A stretch of DNA of 53,021 nucleotides from Euryarchaeota archaeon UBA557 (GTDB lineage Archaea > Thermoplasmatota > Poseidoniia > Poseidoniales > Thalassarchaeaceae), in contig DARI01000023.1 of NCBI GenBank assembly GCA_002503285.1, forward strand, positions 1-53,021, read 5' to 3'. Of the stretch, positions 37,935-46,277 are shown one piece after another. A program made the translations under genes and the position numbers. The first letter of the stretch is position 1, and each line of letters opens with the position of its first letter. The notes beneath the pieces are model-generated. The model ran no database searches. It had not been told where the DNA came from and was given only the letters and a program-made list of their open reading frames with translations.

Positions 37935-38843
37935 ATGATTGTGGAAAAAGCTACTAATCTCAAGAATTGGACTACACTTTTTAGATTAGGGAATAATATA
38001 ATTGGTATAATAGGAGTTTTTTTGGGTGCGATAATGGCACTTGAATATATTCCAACTGGGAAAATTCTCACTATCACTATTTTACAAGCAGCTTCTGTTT
38101 TTTGTTTCATGGCATCATGGAATGCACTTAATGACTATCTTGATTATGAAATAGATAAGTTTAACAGGCCAGAAAAGCCCCTACCTTCAGGATCAATATC
38201 CTTAAAAAATGCGAAAAGTGGTATAATTTTAATGATGGGAGCATCATTACTTTCTATGGTTATTGCTGCATATGTTGCGAGTACTACGACCAATGGAATA
38301 GTTCAATGGTGGCCTTCAATAATTATATGGGTTTTGGCCGTACTCCTTTTGATAAACTATGAATCATCATCCAAATATAGTCTGAATCTAAAAAATAGGG
38401 GATTACCAGGTAATGTAGCAATTAGTGCATCAGTCGCAATGGTGGTGTTATTGGGTGCTGCAGGAGTTTTTCAACTAACAAATATTAGAGTTATTTCCGT
38501 AGCAATAATTGGATTCTTATACAATTTATCTAGGGAGATAGTAAAAGATGTTCAAGATATGGAGGGCGATAAAGGAAGAAATACGCTGGCAATGAAAATA
38601 GGTCCAGAAAAAACTAGAGTAATTGCCTATATGATATCTTTAGTCACTTTAATTTCTATAATTATGCCATTTGCATTAGACATATTTGATTCCATGTACC
38701 TGATTATAAATATTCCTGCTATTTTCCTACTTCTTAAAGTAAAAACTAAATTAGCATTGGGTCATGATTTTCACGCTCAGCAATTACTAAAAAAATCTCT
38801 ATACTTAGGTATGTTTGGATTTTTAATCATATCACTGATTTAA
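37935..38843 (+). CDS. UbiA-family prenyltransferase, probable DGGGP synthase
   Basis: A membrane enzyme of the UbiA family, with about eight or nine hydrophobic helices. The first aspartate motif is NALNDYLDYEID (Asn66, Asp67, Asp70, Asp74) and FNRPEKPLPSGSIS follows, as in archaeal enzymes. The second motif is VKDVQDMEGDKGRNTLA. In archaea this group mostly makes digeranylgeranylglyceryl phosphate, the second prenyl-transfer step of membrane lipid synthesis, so that is the likely role. At 302 residues it is full length. Its stop overlaps that of convergent argF by four bases. Confidence 0.88.
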   Translation: MIVEKATNLKNWTTLFRLGNNIIGIIGVFLGAIMALEYIPTGKILTITILQAASVFCFMASWNALNDYLDYEIDKFNRPEKPLPSGSISLKNAKSGIILMMGASLLSMVIAAYVASTTTNGIVQWWPSIIIWVLAVLLLINYESSSKYSLNLKNRGLPGNVAISASVAMVVLLGAAGVFQLTNIRVISVAIIGFLYNLSREIVKDVQDMEGDKGRNTLAMKIGPEKTRVIAYMISLVTLISIIMPFALDIFDSMYLIINIPAIFLLLKVKTKLALGHDFHAQQLLKKSLYLGMFGFLIISLI

Positions 38844-39799
38844 TACAATTCGTTAAAGCTGTGCCACGCGTTTTCATTACACATATACGTCAACAAGGAC
38901 ATTTGTGCCCACATTCTATTCTCTGCCTGGTCAAATACTACGCTGTTTTTTGAATCAATTACTGTATCTGTAACCTCTTCGCCTCTGTGTGCAGGCAAAC
39001 AATGCATGAATAAATAATCTTGATCAGCGTATGAGACTAAATCATTGTTAATTTGGAAACCATCAAATGATTGAAATTTATCTTTGATATGTTCTTCACC
39101 CATTGAAACAAAAATATCTGTGTAAATAACTCCTGCATCCGTTACTGCTTCTATAGGGTCGTTGGTTCCAATAACTTTGGCACCGGTTTCATCTGCGATT
39201 TTTTTAGCTCTGATGAGAATTTCTGAATTTGGTTCAAATCCAACAGGAGTCGCATAACTTACATCGTGGCCCATTGAAACACTAGCTAGCAATAAATCAT
39301 GAAATACATTATTGCCATCTCCGACCCAAGATATATGACCATTTACCTTCTTTTTATGTTCTGTAATTGTCATAAGATCGGCAGCAGCCTGGCAAGGGTG
39401 GTGAAGATCCGAAAGTGCATTAATGACAGGAATTTTTGAATGTTTTGCAAGTTCTACTACGTCTTGATGCTTGAAGCATCTGTAGGTAATTCCGTCTAAA
39501 AATCTAGATAAAACAGCGGCGGTGTCTGCTATCGATTCACTTTTACCTAATTGTATGTCATTTGATAATAACGTAACTGGCTGACCTCCTAGTTTACTAA
39601 CTCCTACTTCAAATGAGACTCTAGTTCGAGTGGAAGGTTTTTCATAAATAGATCCAATTGACATACCCTCTAGGGGTTTAAATTCATCAACTAAACCTTC
39701 ACCATTTTTTATTCTAAGGGCCCAATCTATTAAGTCAGGTAAATTTTTTTGAAAGTCATCTATTGCTAACAAGTCAATTTTATCTTCATGATTTTTCAT
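38840..39799 (-). CDS. argF: ornithine carbamoyltransferase
   Basis: Makes citrulline from ornithine and carbamoyl phosphate in arginine synthesis. The carbamoyl-phosphate motif STRTR is at 56-60, HPCQ at 134-137 with the helix AAADLMTI, and the ornithine-side motif HCLPAHRGEEV lies near residue 275. The 319-residue length is usual. It starts inside the end of the GPN GTPase gene (14-base overlap), so the two form an operon. No other arginine gene lies in the window. Confidence 0.95.
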   Translation of the reverse strand: MKNHEDKIDLLAIDDFQKNLPDLIDWALRIKNGEGLVDEFKPLEGMSIGSIYEKPSTRTRVSFEVGVSKLGGQPVTLLSNDIQLGKSESIADTAAVLSRFLDGITYRCFKHQDVVELAKHSKIPVINALSDLHHPCQAAADLMTITEHKKKVNGHISWVGDGNNVFHDLLLASVSMGHDVSYATPVGFEPNSEILIRAKKIADETGAKVIGTNDPIEAVTDAGVIYTDIFVSMGEEHIKDKFQSFDGFQINNDLVSYADQDYLFMHCLPAHRGEEVTDTVIDSKNSVVFDQAENRMWAQMSLLTYMCNENAWHSFNELY

Positions 39800-40631
39800 T
39801 TTCTATGTCTCCTGCAAATCCATCTCTAGTATCGGCCATACCTCCAAATATACTTTGAGCAAATGTTAAAACATCAGCCAATCCATCTTCAACTTCACTT
39901 GAAAGTGGAATTAGTCCCGGTTGAATGGCTGCATTTTGCATCATCCTCAGTTGCCCTATGGCAAACTCTGCCCTCTGACTTCCAGACTTTGCATCATTAG
40001 ATTGTTGTTCTGACTCTTCGTAAAGTGCTACTTCTAGTATATCTAAATTATCTCCCCAATCCAATATTTTTTCTAACTCATCCGGCTCTAATAAATCAGT
40101 TTTTGATAGGAAATTAGCAGTCGGAAGGCCCAATCTAAAGTGTACTATTGAGGATAATAACATCTGTGATACAAAACCACTTGGAGTTCTAGAAAGCATT
40201 GGATCGAATAAGAATACAAGGCACGCTCTACCTTGGCCTAAAACTTCTACCAAATGACTTGAAGCTTCTCTAAATGCAAATAACTCCACTTGCCCAGGTG
40301 TATCTACAATCAACATATCTCCAGATAATCCTTCTATTTCTTCAAATACGTCTTCTGCTTGAGATGCAACTAAATCTGCAGCTAATATTTGTGCCCCATT
40401 TGGTCCGAGATCATATTCACTCATAACATCAGATAAAGATACTAGATCTCTTACGTCAAATTCTGGATCATAATGAACCCGTTCTGCACCTGGATCTAGA
40501 TTTATTGCCATGACATCTACTTCTAAAAATCTCGCCCATCTTTGGAAAGCAGTAACAAGGGAACTCTTTCCTGCACCTGCAGTCCCTACTACAAAAACTA
40601 CTGGTGGACTTGTACTATCTTGCGCGCTCAT
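39786..40631 (-). CDS. GPN-loop GTPase
   Basis: A dimeric GTPase of the archaeal/eukaryotic GPN (XAB1/Npa3-like) family. The P-loop GTAGAGKS is at 16-23, the GPN motif (DLGPNGA) at 74-80, the DTPGQVELF Walker B/switch region near 110, and the SKTDLL base-specificity motif near 167. Eukaryotic relatives help assemble RNA polymerase II; the archaeal role is not settled. The 281-residue length is usual. It overlaps argF by 14 bases. Upstream lies a palindromic region shared with the divergent gene at 40752. Confidence 0.93.
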   Translation of the reverse strand: MSAQDSTSPPVVFVVGTAGAGKSSLVTAFQRWARFLEVDVMAINLDPGAERVHYDPEFDVRDLVSLSDVMSEYDLGPNGAQILAADLVASQAEDVFEEIEGLSGDMLIVDTPGQVELFAFREASSHLVEVLGQGRACLVFLFDPMLSRTPSGFVSQMLLSSIVHFRLGLPTANFLSKTDLLEPDELEKILDWGDNLDILEVALYEESEQQSNDAKSGSQRAEFAIGQLRMMQNAAIQPGLIPLSSEVEDGLADVLTFAQSIFGGMADTRDGFAGDIENEKS

Positions 40632-40647
40632 ACATGTCCCAACACTC

Positions 40648-40686
40648 TTCTAGTTTCAACTATTCCGTCTTCAGTATAAACTAGAA
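40648..40686. promoter_or_regulatory. long-spaced inverted repeat between divergent genes
   Basis: TTCTAGTTT (40648-40656) and AAACTAGAA (40678-40686) are perfect nine-base inverted arms with 21 bases between, a centre spacing of 30 bases (about three helical turns). The right arm overlaps a TATA-like gtataaac, which reads gtttatac on the minus strand toward the GPN GTPase. The site could control both divergent genes. Confidence 0.45.
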
Positions 40687-40751
40687 TAGCAACAGGTAAT
40701 CGTTATACCCTTGGACTATTGGGAGTGATTACCACCAAGGGGCGTTTAAGC

Positions 40752-43541
40752 ATGTCTGACAAAACTCCCCCTCCTCCACCACCCGGGTTTCCACTCCCTC
40801 CGCCCCCTCCTCCACCTACGTTTTCTGATGTGAATAATCAGTCCGATAAAGACAAAAAATTAGAATTAGATGATAATTTAAACAATATCTTAGATTCTGA
40901 AGTATCAGTTCCACCACCGCCGGGATTTGCACCATTACCACCGCTGCCACCGGGTTTTGCTCCACCATTGCCACCTCCGCCTCCGGGATTTACGCCACCA
41001 AAAAAAGAATTATCAGACTCAAATTCTCCTCCGGTTGATCTTCAATCTACTAATTTTATGAAAGAAGAAACCTCATTACATAAACAAGAATCTAAATTAT
41101 TCGATGAAAAGATATCTGAAATCAATATTGGTGAATTTTCACTTACTGATGTACAATCATTGGAGGAAAAAGAAGATTCTAAACCAGTAGAAAATTCATT
41201 AAACTCACTTGCTGACTCACTTTCACTATTATCAAATTTGGATGAAGATAACTCACCCAAAAAAATACCAAATGACAATTTAGAAATAAAATCAGATGTT
41301 GAATCAACGGCTGAATCATTTTCAATTATTTATGGCTCAGATGAACAACAATATGCCCCATTATCTAAAAATAACTTTTCTTTATTGAGGCCATCAATAG
41401 AAGTTGATTCTATCCCTGGAGATAAGTTACATGTAATGTTGAGGGAAGAAGAGGAAATTTCATTAAATCCAAATGGAACAGTAAGAAATCAAACAATTAA
41501 AGGCGAGCTAATTTTAAGAAACGCAAGTAAAAAACACCGCGCATGGGATATAGAAGTACAATTAAAATCCACAGAATCCACAGATTTTGGAGATGCCATC
41601 ATTCCAATTAGGGAATTAGATGCAACTGAAGAAAAAATTATCCCATATAACGCCAAAGGACCTATGATGATTGTTTTAACAGAATCAATTGACACAGATC
41701 CTGAAAGAAATGAAGAGCCAAGCCTTTCTTTGGTTTATCTAGATAACCCACAAGAAATACTTATTATGATAGAATTAGAAAATATTTCACCTGTTTCCTT
41801 AAATGATGTTCAAGTTAGAAGATCGATGCCAGAATCTTTTATACATGCTGAAGATGCTGAATACGTAATAGAAAACGAATACTTAGTATGGAATATTGGG
41901 CGACTAAATCCTGGTGAAATTCGGCCTCTTTCATTATCTGTATCCGCTAGTATAACTTCAATAGATAAGATATCAGCCGGAATTTGTACTGCTACTTATA
42001 CAGCGGATGCTACAGTTTCAAGATCCGATTTTGAAAAAGTAATTAGCTCAGGAAGGCAATTTTCATACGTTAATGCAAAAGAACAAGATAGGCCTGGGGT
42101 TTGGGATTGCAAATGTGTATTTGAGAATAAATCTTCATTCGTTGTTGCACTTTCAGGCGCCACTGTTAGATTAGCAGGCAGGGATGAACCAATTCTTGAT
42201 GTATCTGACATTCGTCAAGATGTTCCGCCCGAGGGTAGGTGGGATTCTATGGTAAAGAGAGTAGAGTCAGATGAACAACCTAGTTTTACACAAGAAGTCA
42301 GATACTCAATACTGCCCAGAGTATCCGTAGAATCTAAAGGAAGAGTTACTCTTAAGGAACAAAAATTAACTATTTTGGATGCGATACTTAAGAAACGTTA
42401 TGACAAATCACGAATCAAATCTTATATATCTTCCAATATTGAGGCAGCTATTACTGTAGAGAATACAGGCTCAGCAGTGATGAATGTTGTCAGAATATTG
42501 GATGATATACCTGGAATATTCACCCCTCCATCTCATAGTCAAATATCTATTGAAATCGAAGGCTCTGAACTTAAGCCAGAACAGTATCAAGTAGAAATTA
42601 TTAGTGGCATACAAATTGAAGAAAAATTAATTTCACCAGATTCTGAAGGCCACGGGTTAAGGGCAACAATTGGAACTTCCGCCCCTCTGGGGCTAAGGCC
42701 AGGAAAGACCATGATAATCCGTTATCCATTGCATGCTCCAGAACCATCTCCTAAAAATAAATTACTCTCTGCTCCTGTGAAGGCATACTTCAGTTCTGAA
42801 AGATTTGGACCCGTGGCAGAGAGATTAGTTAAAAAATCGCCACAAATTAAAGTTGTTCATCGTAGAAGAAATATTAGTACTGGTAAGGAAGTATTTCCAG
42901 GAGGAGGTGCCGGAAAATATGAGATATTACTTATGTTTGATAATAATTCAGATAGCGCATTAGAAGATTTGGCATTACATGATGTTGTGCCAGGTACGTT
43001 TGCCATTGAGGAATACAGCATTAAATCATCAGTTATGGGGAAAAGAGATGGATCAACTACTAAAGAATCAGCAAGAGAAGGAACGCATGTTACTTGGGCA
43101 ATTGGACGTATAGAAAAAGGTGAAAGGGTTGAAGTTGTTTATGTTATACAAGGAGATCCTGAATCAGAATACAAAGTTTCAGATGCACAAGATTTTCATG
43201 GTGCGACATTTGGAGACGAAGTTGATGAAGATCCTAATTTACCTGAATGGGTTGCAGAATCTCTATCTGATGAATTATCATCGGCCGACAATGATGTCTC
43301 ATTGTTCCCTGAATCAGAAGATTTTGAAAACCAAGAAATTGAAACAGGAACTAATGAAAAAGTTGTTGAATTAGAAATTATTGAACCAAATTTATCAATA
43401 AGGGAAGAGGTAGATAATTCACAAATAGATAATGAAAATATCGCTGAAAATAATAAAAATTATTGTCCAACTTGCGGATCAGAAAATATAATTGGTGCAT
43501 CTATATGTATATTATGTGGATTTTCTTTCAACTCTAAATAA
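40752..43541 (+). CDS. polyproline protein with DUF11-like domains and C-terminal zinc ribbon
   Basis: A 929-residue protein from ATG 40752 (the frame opens at TTG 40719). It has no signal peptide or membrane helix, so it should be cytoplasmic. Residues about 4-90 are proline-rich, with repeated P-P-P-P-G-F units resembling eukaryotic FH1/WASP-type polyproline tracts. An acidic low-complexity linker follows to about 210. The middle (about 230-830) contains at least three DUF11/CARDB-like beta domains, recognisable as N-x-S...PGE...W-x-I-G-x-L/I patterns. A second acidic linker leads to a zinc ribbon at the very end: CPTCGS and CILCGFSF. This combination is not one I recognise. It is followed by DUF106, cmk and cbf5. 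Confidence 0.72.
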   Translation: MSDKTPPPPPPGFPLPPPPPPPTFSDVNNQSDKDKKLELDDNLNNILDSEVSVPPPPGFAPLPPLPPGFAPPLPPPPPGFTPPKKELSDSNSPPVDLQSTNFMKEETSLHKQESKLFDEKISEINIGEFSLTDVQSLEEKEDSKPVENSLNSLADSLSLLSNLDEDNSPKKIPNDNLEIKSDVESTAESFSIIYGSDEQQYAPLSKNNFSLLRPSIEVDSIPGDKLHVMLREEEEISLNPNGTVRNQTIKGELILRNASKKHRAWDIEVQLKSTESTDFGDAIIPIRELDATEEKIIPYNAKGPMMIVLTESIDTDPERNEEPSLSLVYLDNPQEILIMIELENISPVSLNDVQVRRSMPESFIHAEDAEYVIENEYLVWNIGRLNPGEIRPLSLSVSASITSIDKISAGICTATYTADATVSRSDFEKVISSGRQFSYVNAKEQDRPGVWDCKCVFENKSSFVVALSGATVRLAGRDEPILDVSDIRQDVPPEGRWDSMVKRVESDEQPSFTQEVRYSILPRVSVESKGRVTLKEQKLTILDAILKKRYDKSRIKSYISSNIEAAITVENTGSAVMNVVRILDDIPGIFTPPSHSQISIEIEGSELKPEQYQVEIISGIQIEEKLISPDSEGHGLRATIGTSAPLGLRPGKTMIIRYPLHAPEPSPKNKLLSAPVKAYFSSERFGPVAERLVKKSPQIKVVHRRRNISTGKEVFPGGGAGKYEILLMFDNNSDSALEDLALHDVVPGTFAIEEYSIKSSVMGKRDGSTTKESAREGTHVTWAIGRIEKGERVEVVYVIQGDPESEYKVSDAQDFHGATFGDEVDEDPNLPEWVAESLSDELSSADNDVSLFPESEDFENQEIETGTNEKVVELEIIEPNLSIREEVDNSQIDNENIAENNKNYCPTCGSENIIGASICILCGFSFNSK

Positions 43542-43601
43542 GGCCATAATTCTAACCTTTCAACCGAAGTATTCATTCTTGATAGATTCAGCCATAGGCA
43601 C

Positions 43602-44528
43602 ATGGTGAGTCCAGAGCCGAATGGGGATGCACAGGCTGAGGCAATGTCAGCGATGTTGTTTCCTATGTTATTCCTAATAGGAATGATGGTCTTACTAATG
43701 TTTTTCCCAGGATTTAGAGATGCTCTGGCAACCGGTTCTGGTACTTTCATTGAACCTGTATTGCCTTTTCATGAACAATATTTTGTACCTACAGTTTTCA
43801 TATTAGGTTCTTCCATAATGATAGTAAATACAATAATACGTTCTTTTTTTATGGATCCTTTAAGGCAAGCCCACTACTCTCACAGGTCAAGGCAAATAGG
43901 GCAAAAAAGTAGGGAAGCAAGAATAGCAAGAGATACTGCAACAGCAGAAAAAATGACAAAACTACAGGCTGAAATGTTGCCTGAACAAATGGCAATGCAA
44001 GCTGCAATGATGAAGCCGATGATGTTCACTATGATTTTCATAATAGGTATATTCAGTTGGATGGCTATTTCTGTAGAAAATTTTAGAGTAGAATATGTAA
44101 GTGCACCTTGGTCAGAATCTTGGAGTTTCGATAATAAAATTTTATGGATATTCCCTGCATGGATAGCAACTTATATTTCTATGAGTGCACCATTGGGAAG
44201 AATTGTTGATAGGCATATCAAACTATTCAGATATAAAACACACCCTTTAGTTGTATCTGGAGAAACTATACCGGAGCCATTACTCTATTTATTGGAAGAA
44301 AATCGTAACACTGGTTCCAATAATAACTCATCAAGGCGTAATCAGAGAAAACGTGCAGGTCCAAGAAAAACTGGGAATGCCGAAAATATTGTAACACGTA
44401 AATCAGGTAATCTACATGTTTCACCACCTATGCCTGGGACTACCTGCAAATCTTGCCATTCTGATATGATTTACAGAATTCCTAGTGGTAAATTGAGATG
44501 TGAAACATGTCGTTTTGAATGGAGGTAA
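43602..44528 (+). CDS. EMC3/TMCO1-type (DUF106) membrane insertase
   Basis: An archaeal member of the YidC/Oxa1/EMC3/TMCO1 superfamily, which helps insert membrane proteins. Three hydrophobic segments are seen: MLFPMLFLIGMMVLLMFFP, FVPTVFILGSSIMIVNTII, and PMMFTMIFIIGIFSWMAI, with a further short hydrophobic stretch (ILWIFPAWIATYISM). Between the second and third segments is the basic cytoplasmic coiled-coil region typical of the family. The C-terminal tail is basic and ends in a zinc ribbon, CKSCHSDM and CETCRFEW. The order DUF106-cmk-cbf5 is common in archaea. The gene overlaps the possible upstream start of cmk by ten bases. Confidence 0.9.
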   Translation: MVSPEPNGDAQAEAMSAMLFPMLFLIGMMVLLMFFPGFRDALATGSGTFIEPVLPFHEQYFVPTVFILGSSIMIVNTIIRSFFMDPLRQAHYSHRSRQIGQKSREARIARDTATAEKMTKLQAEMLPEQMAMQAAMMKPMMFTMIFIIGIFSWMAISVENFRVEYVSAPWSESWSFDNKILWIFPAWIATYISMSAPLGRIVDRHIKLFRYKTHPLVVSGETIPEPLLYLLEENRNTGSNNNSSRRNQRKRAGPRKTGNAENIVTRKSGNLHVSPPMPGTTCKSCHSDMIYRIPSGKLRCETCRFEWR

Positions 44529-44533
44529 TCCCA

Positions 44534-45067
44534 TTGCTCAAAGTAACTATCAGTGGTCCTCCTGGAAGTGGGACTTCTACATTGGTTTCGAAGTTATCAA
44601 AATCTAGAAATTGGAGCTATGTCAATGGTGGTGATGTATTTCGTTCCGCAGCTAAAAAGAAAGGAATTTCAATTGAGGAGTTCAGTGCATTATGCAAACT
44701 TGATCTTGAAGTTGATAGAGCATTAGATTCAGATTTACGAGAAATAATGACTTCAGATAAACCACCAGAAATTCTAGAAAGTAGACTAAGCGGTTGGTGG
44801 GCTCAAGACCTAAATTTAGATTGTAAAAAAATTTGGATATCAGTTTCCGATGAAGTTAGGGCAAAGAGAATTCAGAATAGAGAAGGAGGAGATTTTCCTT
44901 CTTGTTTAATAAAATCTAGAAATAGGCAAAGAGATGATATGGATAGGTATATGGATTTATACGGTATCGATTTAGATGACATGTCTCCATATGATTTAAT
45001 ACTAGAGGCAGATGATAAAGACGAAGAAGAAGTATTCCAGTTAGTAAATCAATATTTGGAGGAATGA
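44534..45067 (+). CDS. cmk: cytidylate kinase (archaeal type)
   Basis: Phosphorylates CMP and dCMP. The P-loop is SGPPGSGTST at about residues 6-15, with YVNGGDVFR as the nucleotide-monophosphate site and RLSGWWA and AKRIQNREGGDF following. The start is set by a perfect GGAGGT at 44521-44526 lying seven bases before TTG 44534, giving MLKVTISGPPGSG, the usual N-terminus. The alternative ATG at 44519 would put the Shine-Dalgarno inside the gene. The ATG also overlaps the DUF106 stop. The protein is 177 residues, and cbf5 begins four bases downstream. Confidence 0.93.
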   Translation: MLKVTISGPPGSGTSTLVSKLSKSRNWSYVNGGDVFRSAAKKKGISIEEFSALCKLDLEVDRALDSDLREIMTSDKPPEILESRLSGWWAQDLNLDCKKIWISVSDEVRAKRIQNREGGDFPSCLIKSRNRQRDDMDRYMDLYGIDLDDMSPYDLILEADDKDEEEVFQLVNQYLEE

Positions 45068-45071
45068 TTAG

Positions 45072-46052
45072 ATGGCAATTCAAGATTATTGGATATTAGA
45101 TAAAAATGCCGTAACTAATGAAAAATATGGATGTAGGCCTAATGAGAGGAGTATAACGGAATTACTTGATTCTGGAATAATTCTCATCAATAAATCTTCA
45201 GGTCCGACTAGCCATCAATTGACAGCATGGGCTAGGAATTTACTGGGCCTCAATAGGTTGGGTCACGGCGGAACATTAGATCCATTTGCAACAGGCCTTC
45301 TTACCTTATTATGCGGTAAAGCAACTAAGATAACCAATATAGTACTCAATTCAAATAAAAGTTATGTTGCCGTTATAAGATTTGACAACCCTGTAGCCAA
45401 GGATGATTTAACAGAACTTCTAAATTCTTTAAATGGTGATATATACAATGTACCTCCAAAGGAATCAGCAGTTAAAGTTCAAGTCAGATCCCGGTCGATT
45501 TATTCTATGAATTTACTCGACTTAGATGATTCAGGAAAGGTCGCGATTATCAATTTATCATGTAATGCAGGAACATATGTGCGTACATTAACTAAAGATA
45601 TTGGCTTACTTCTTGGAAATAATTGCGATTTAATAGAATTACATAGGGATATGACAGGCAATTTTGATGAAAGTATGGCATGTACTATGCATCAACTTAC
45701 TGATGCGGTTTTCTTGTGGCAGAATCAAGGAGATGATCGTGGACTTAAACGTCTTATGTCACCAATTGAAATAATTTTAAATAAATTACCAAAAATTTAT
45801 GTTAAAGATGGTGCAGTTTCAGCAGTCTCTCATGGCGCCCCATTAGCAAAACCAGGAATAGTCAGGGCAGCAAAGGGAATAAAAAAAGGTGACTCCGTAA
45901 TTATTTTAAGTCTTAAAGAAGAAGCAGTTGCAATTGCTACCTTAAATGTCAATTCTGAAGACTTAGTTGATATGCCATCAGGCCAGGTAGCTACTGCCCA
46001 ATCGGTTTTGATGGTTCCAGGGACATATCCGCAAACATGGGCAACAAAATAG
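45072..46052 (+). CDS. cbf5: H/ACA RNP pseudouridine synthase Cbf5 (TruB family)
   Basis: Makes pseudouridine in rRNA and tRNA with H/ACA guide RNAs. The catalytic aspartate is Asp70 in HGGTLDPFATG; KSSGPTSHQLTAWARN precedes it. PPKESAVKVQVRSRSIY is the conserved segment typical of Cbf5 and TruB, and NAGTYVRTLTKDIG is motif II. A PUA domain lies at about 235-315 (SHGAPLAKPGI, KGDSVIILS). The 326-residue length fits archaeal Cbf5. It starts four bases after cmk. Confidence 0.95.
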   Translation: MAIQDYWILDKNAVTNEKYGCRPNERSITELLDSGIILINKSSGPTSHQLTAWARNLLGLNRLGHGGTLDPFATGLLTLLCGKATKITNIVLNSNKSYVAVIRFDNPVAKDDLTELLNSLNGDIYNVPPKESAVKVQVRSRSIYSMNLLDLDDSGKVAIINLSCNAGTYVRTLTKDIGLLLGNNCDLIELHRDMTGNFDESMACTMHQLTDAVFLWQNQGDDRGLKRLMSPIEIILNKLPKIYVKDGAVSAVSHGAPLAKPGIVRAAKGIKKGDSVIILSLKEEAVAIATLNVNSEDLVDMPSGQVATAQSVLMVPGTYPQTWATK

Positions 46053-46277
46053 TACTACTAATAAGTTATAATCAAGTCAGTTCATGTTCTTCATATACCC
46101 ATTCTTCTGTTTCCAGACGGATTATAAGTTTCATCATATTTTTTCCTCAGATTAAACTATCCAAAGTCGGAGGACTGTGGATGATTGTGAATAGGTTTCG
46201 AAAACATTCTTGATATAACTATTCCTTAGTTAATATTGATTATCAGCCAAACGGTAGTTCTATTCATCTATTTTAAA

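Noticed and set aside
40752..41010. Polyproline tract considered as sequencing error or repeat artefact
   Set aside because: The frame stays open, units vary at the codon level, and the downstream protein is intact in the same frame.
46077..46137. Possible box C/D guide RNA on the minus strand, with ATGATGA (46131-46137) and CTGA (46077-46080)
   Set aside because: The inner boxes are poor (CTGG for D', ATGAAGA for C' only seven bases from D) and there is no terminal stem. The 225-base gap at 46053-46277 holds nothing else I can support.
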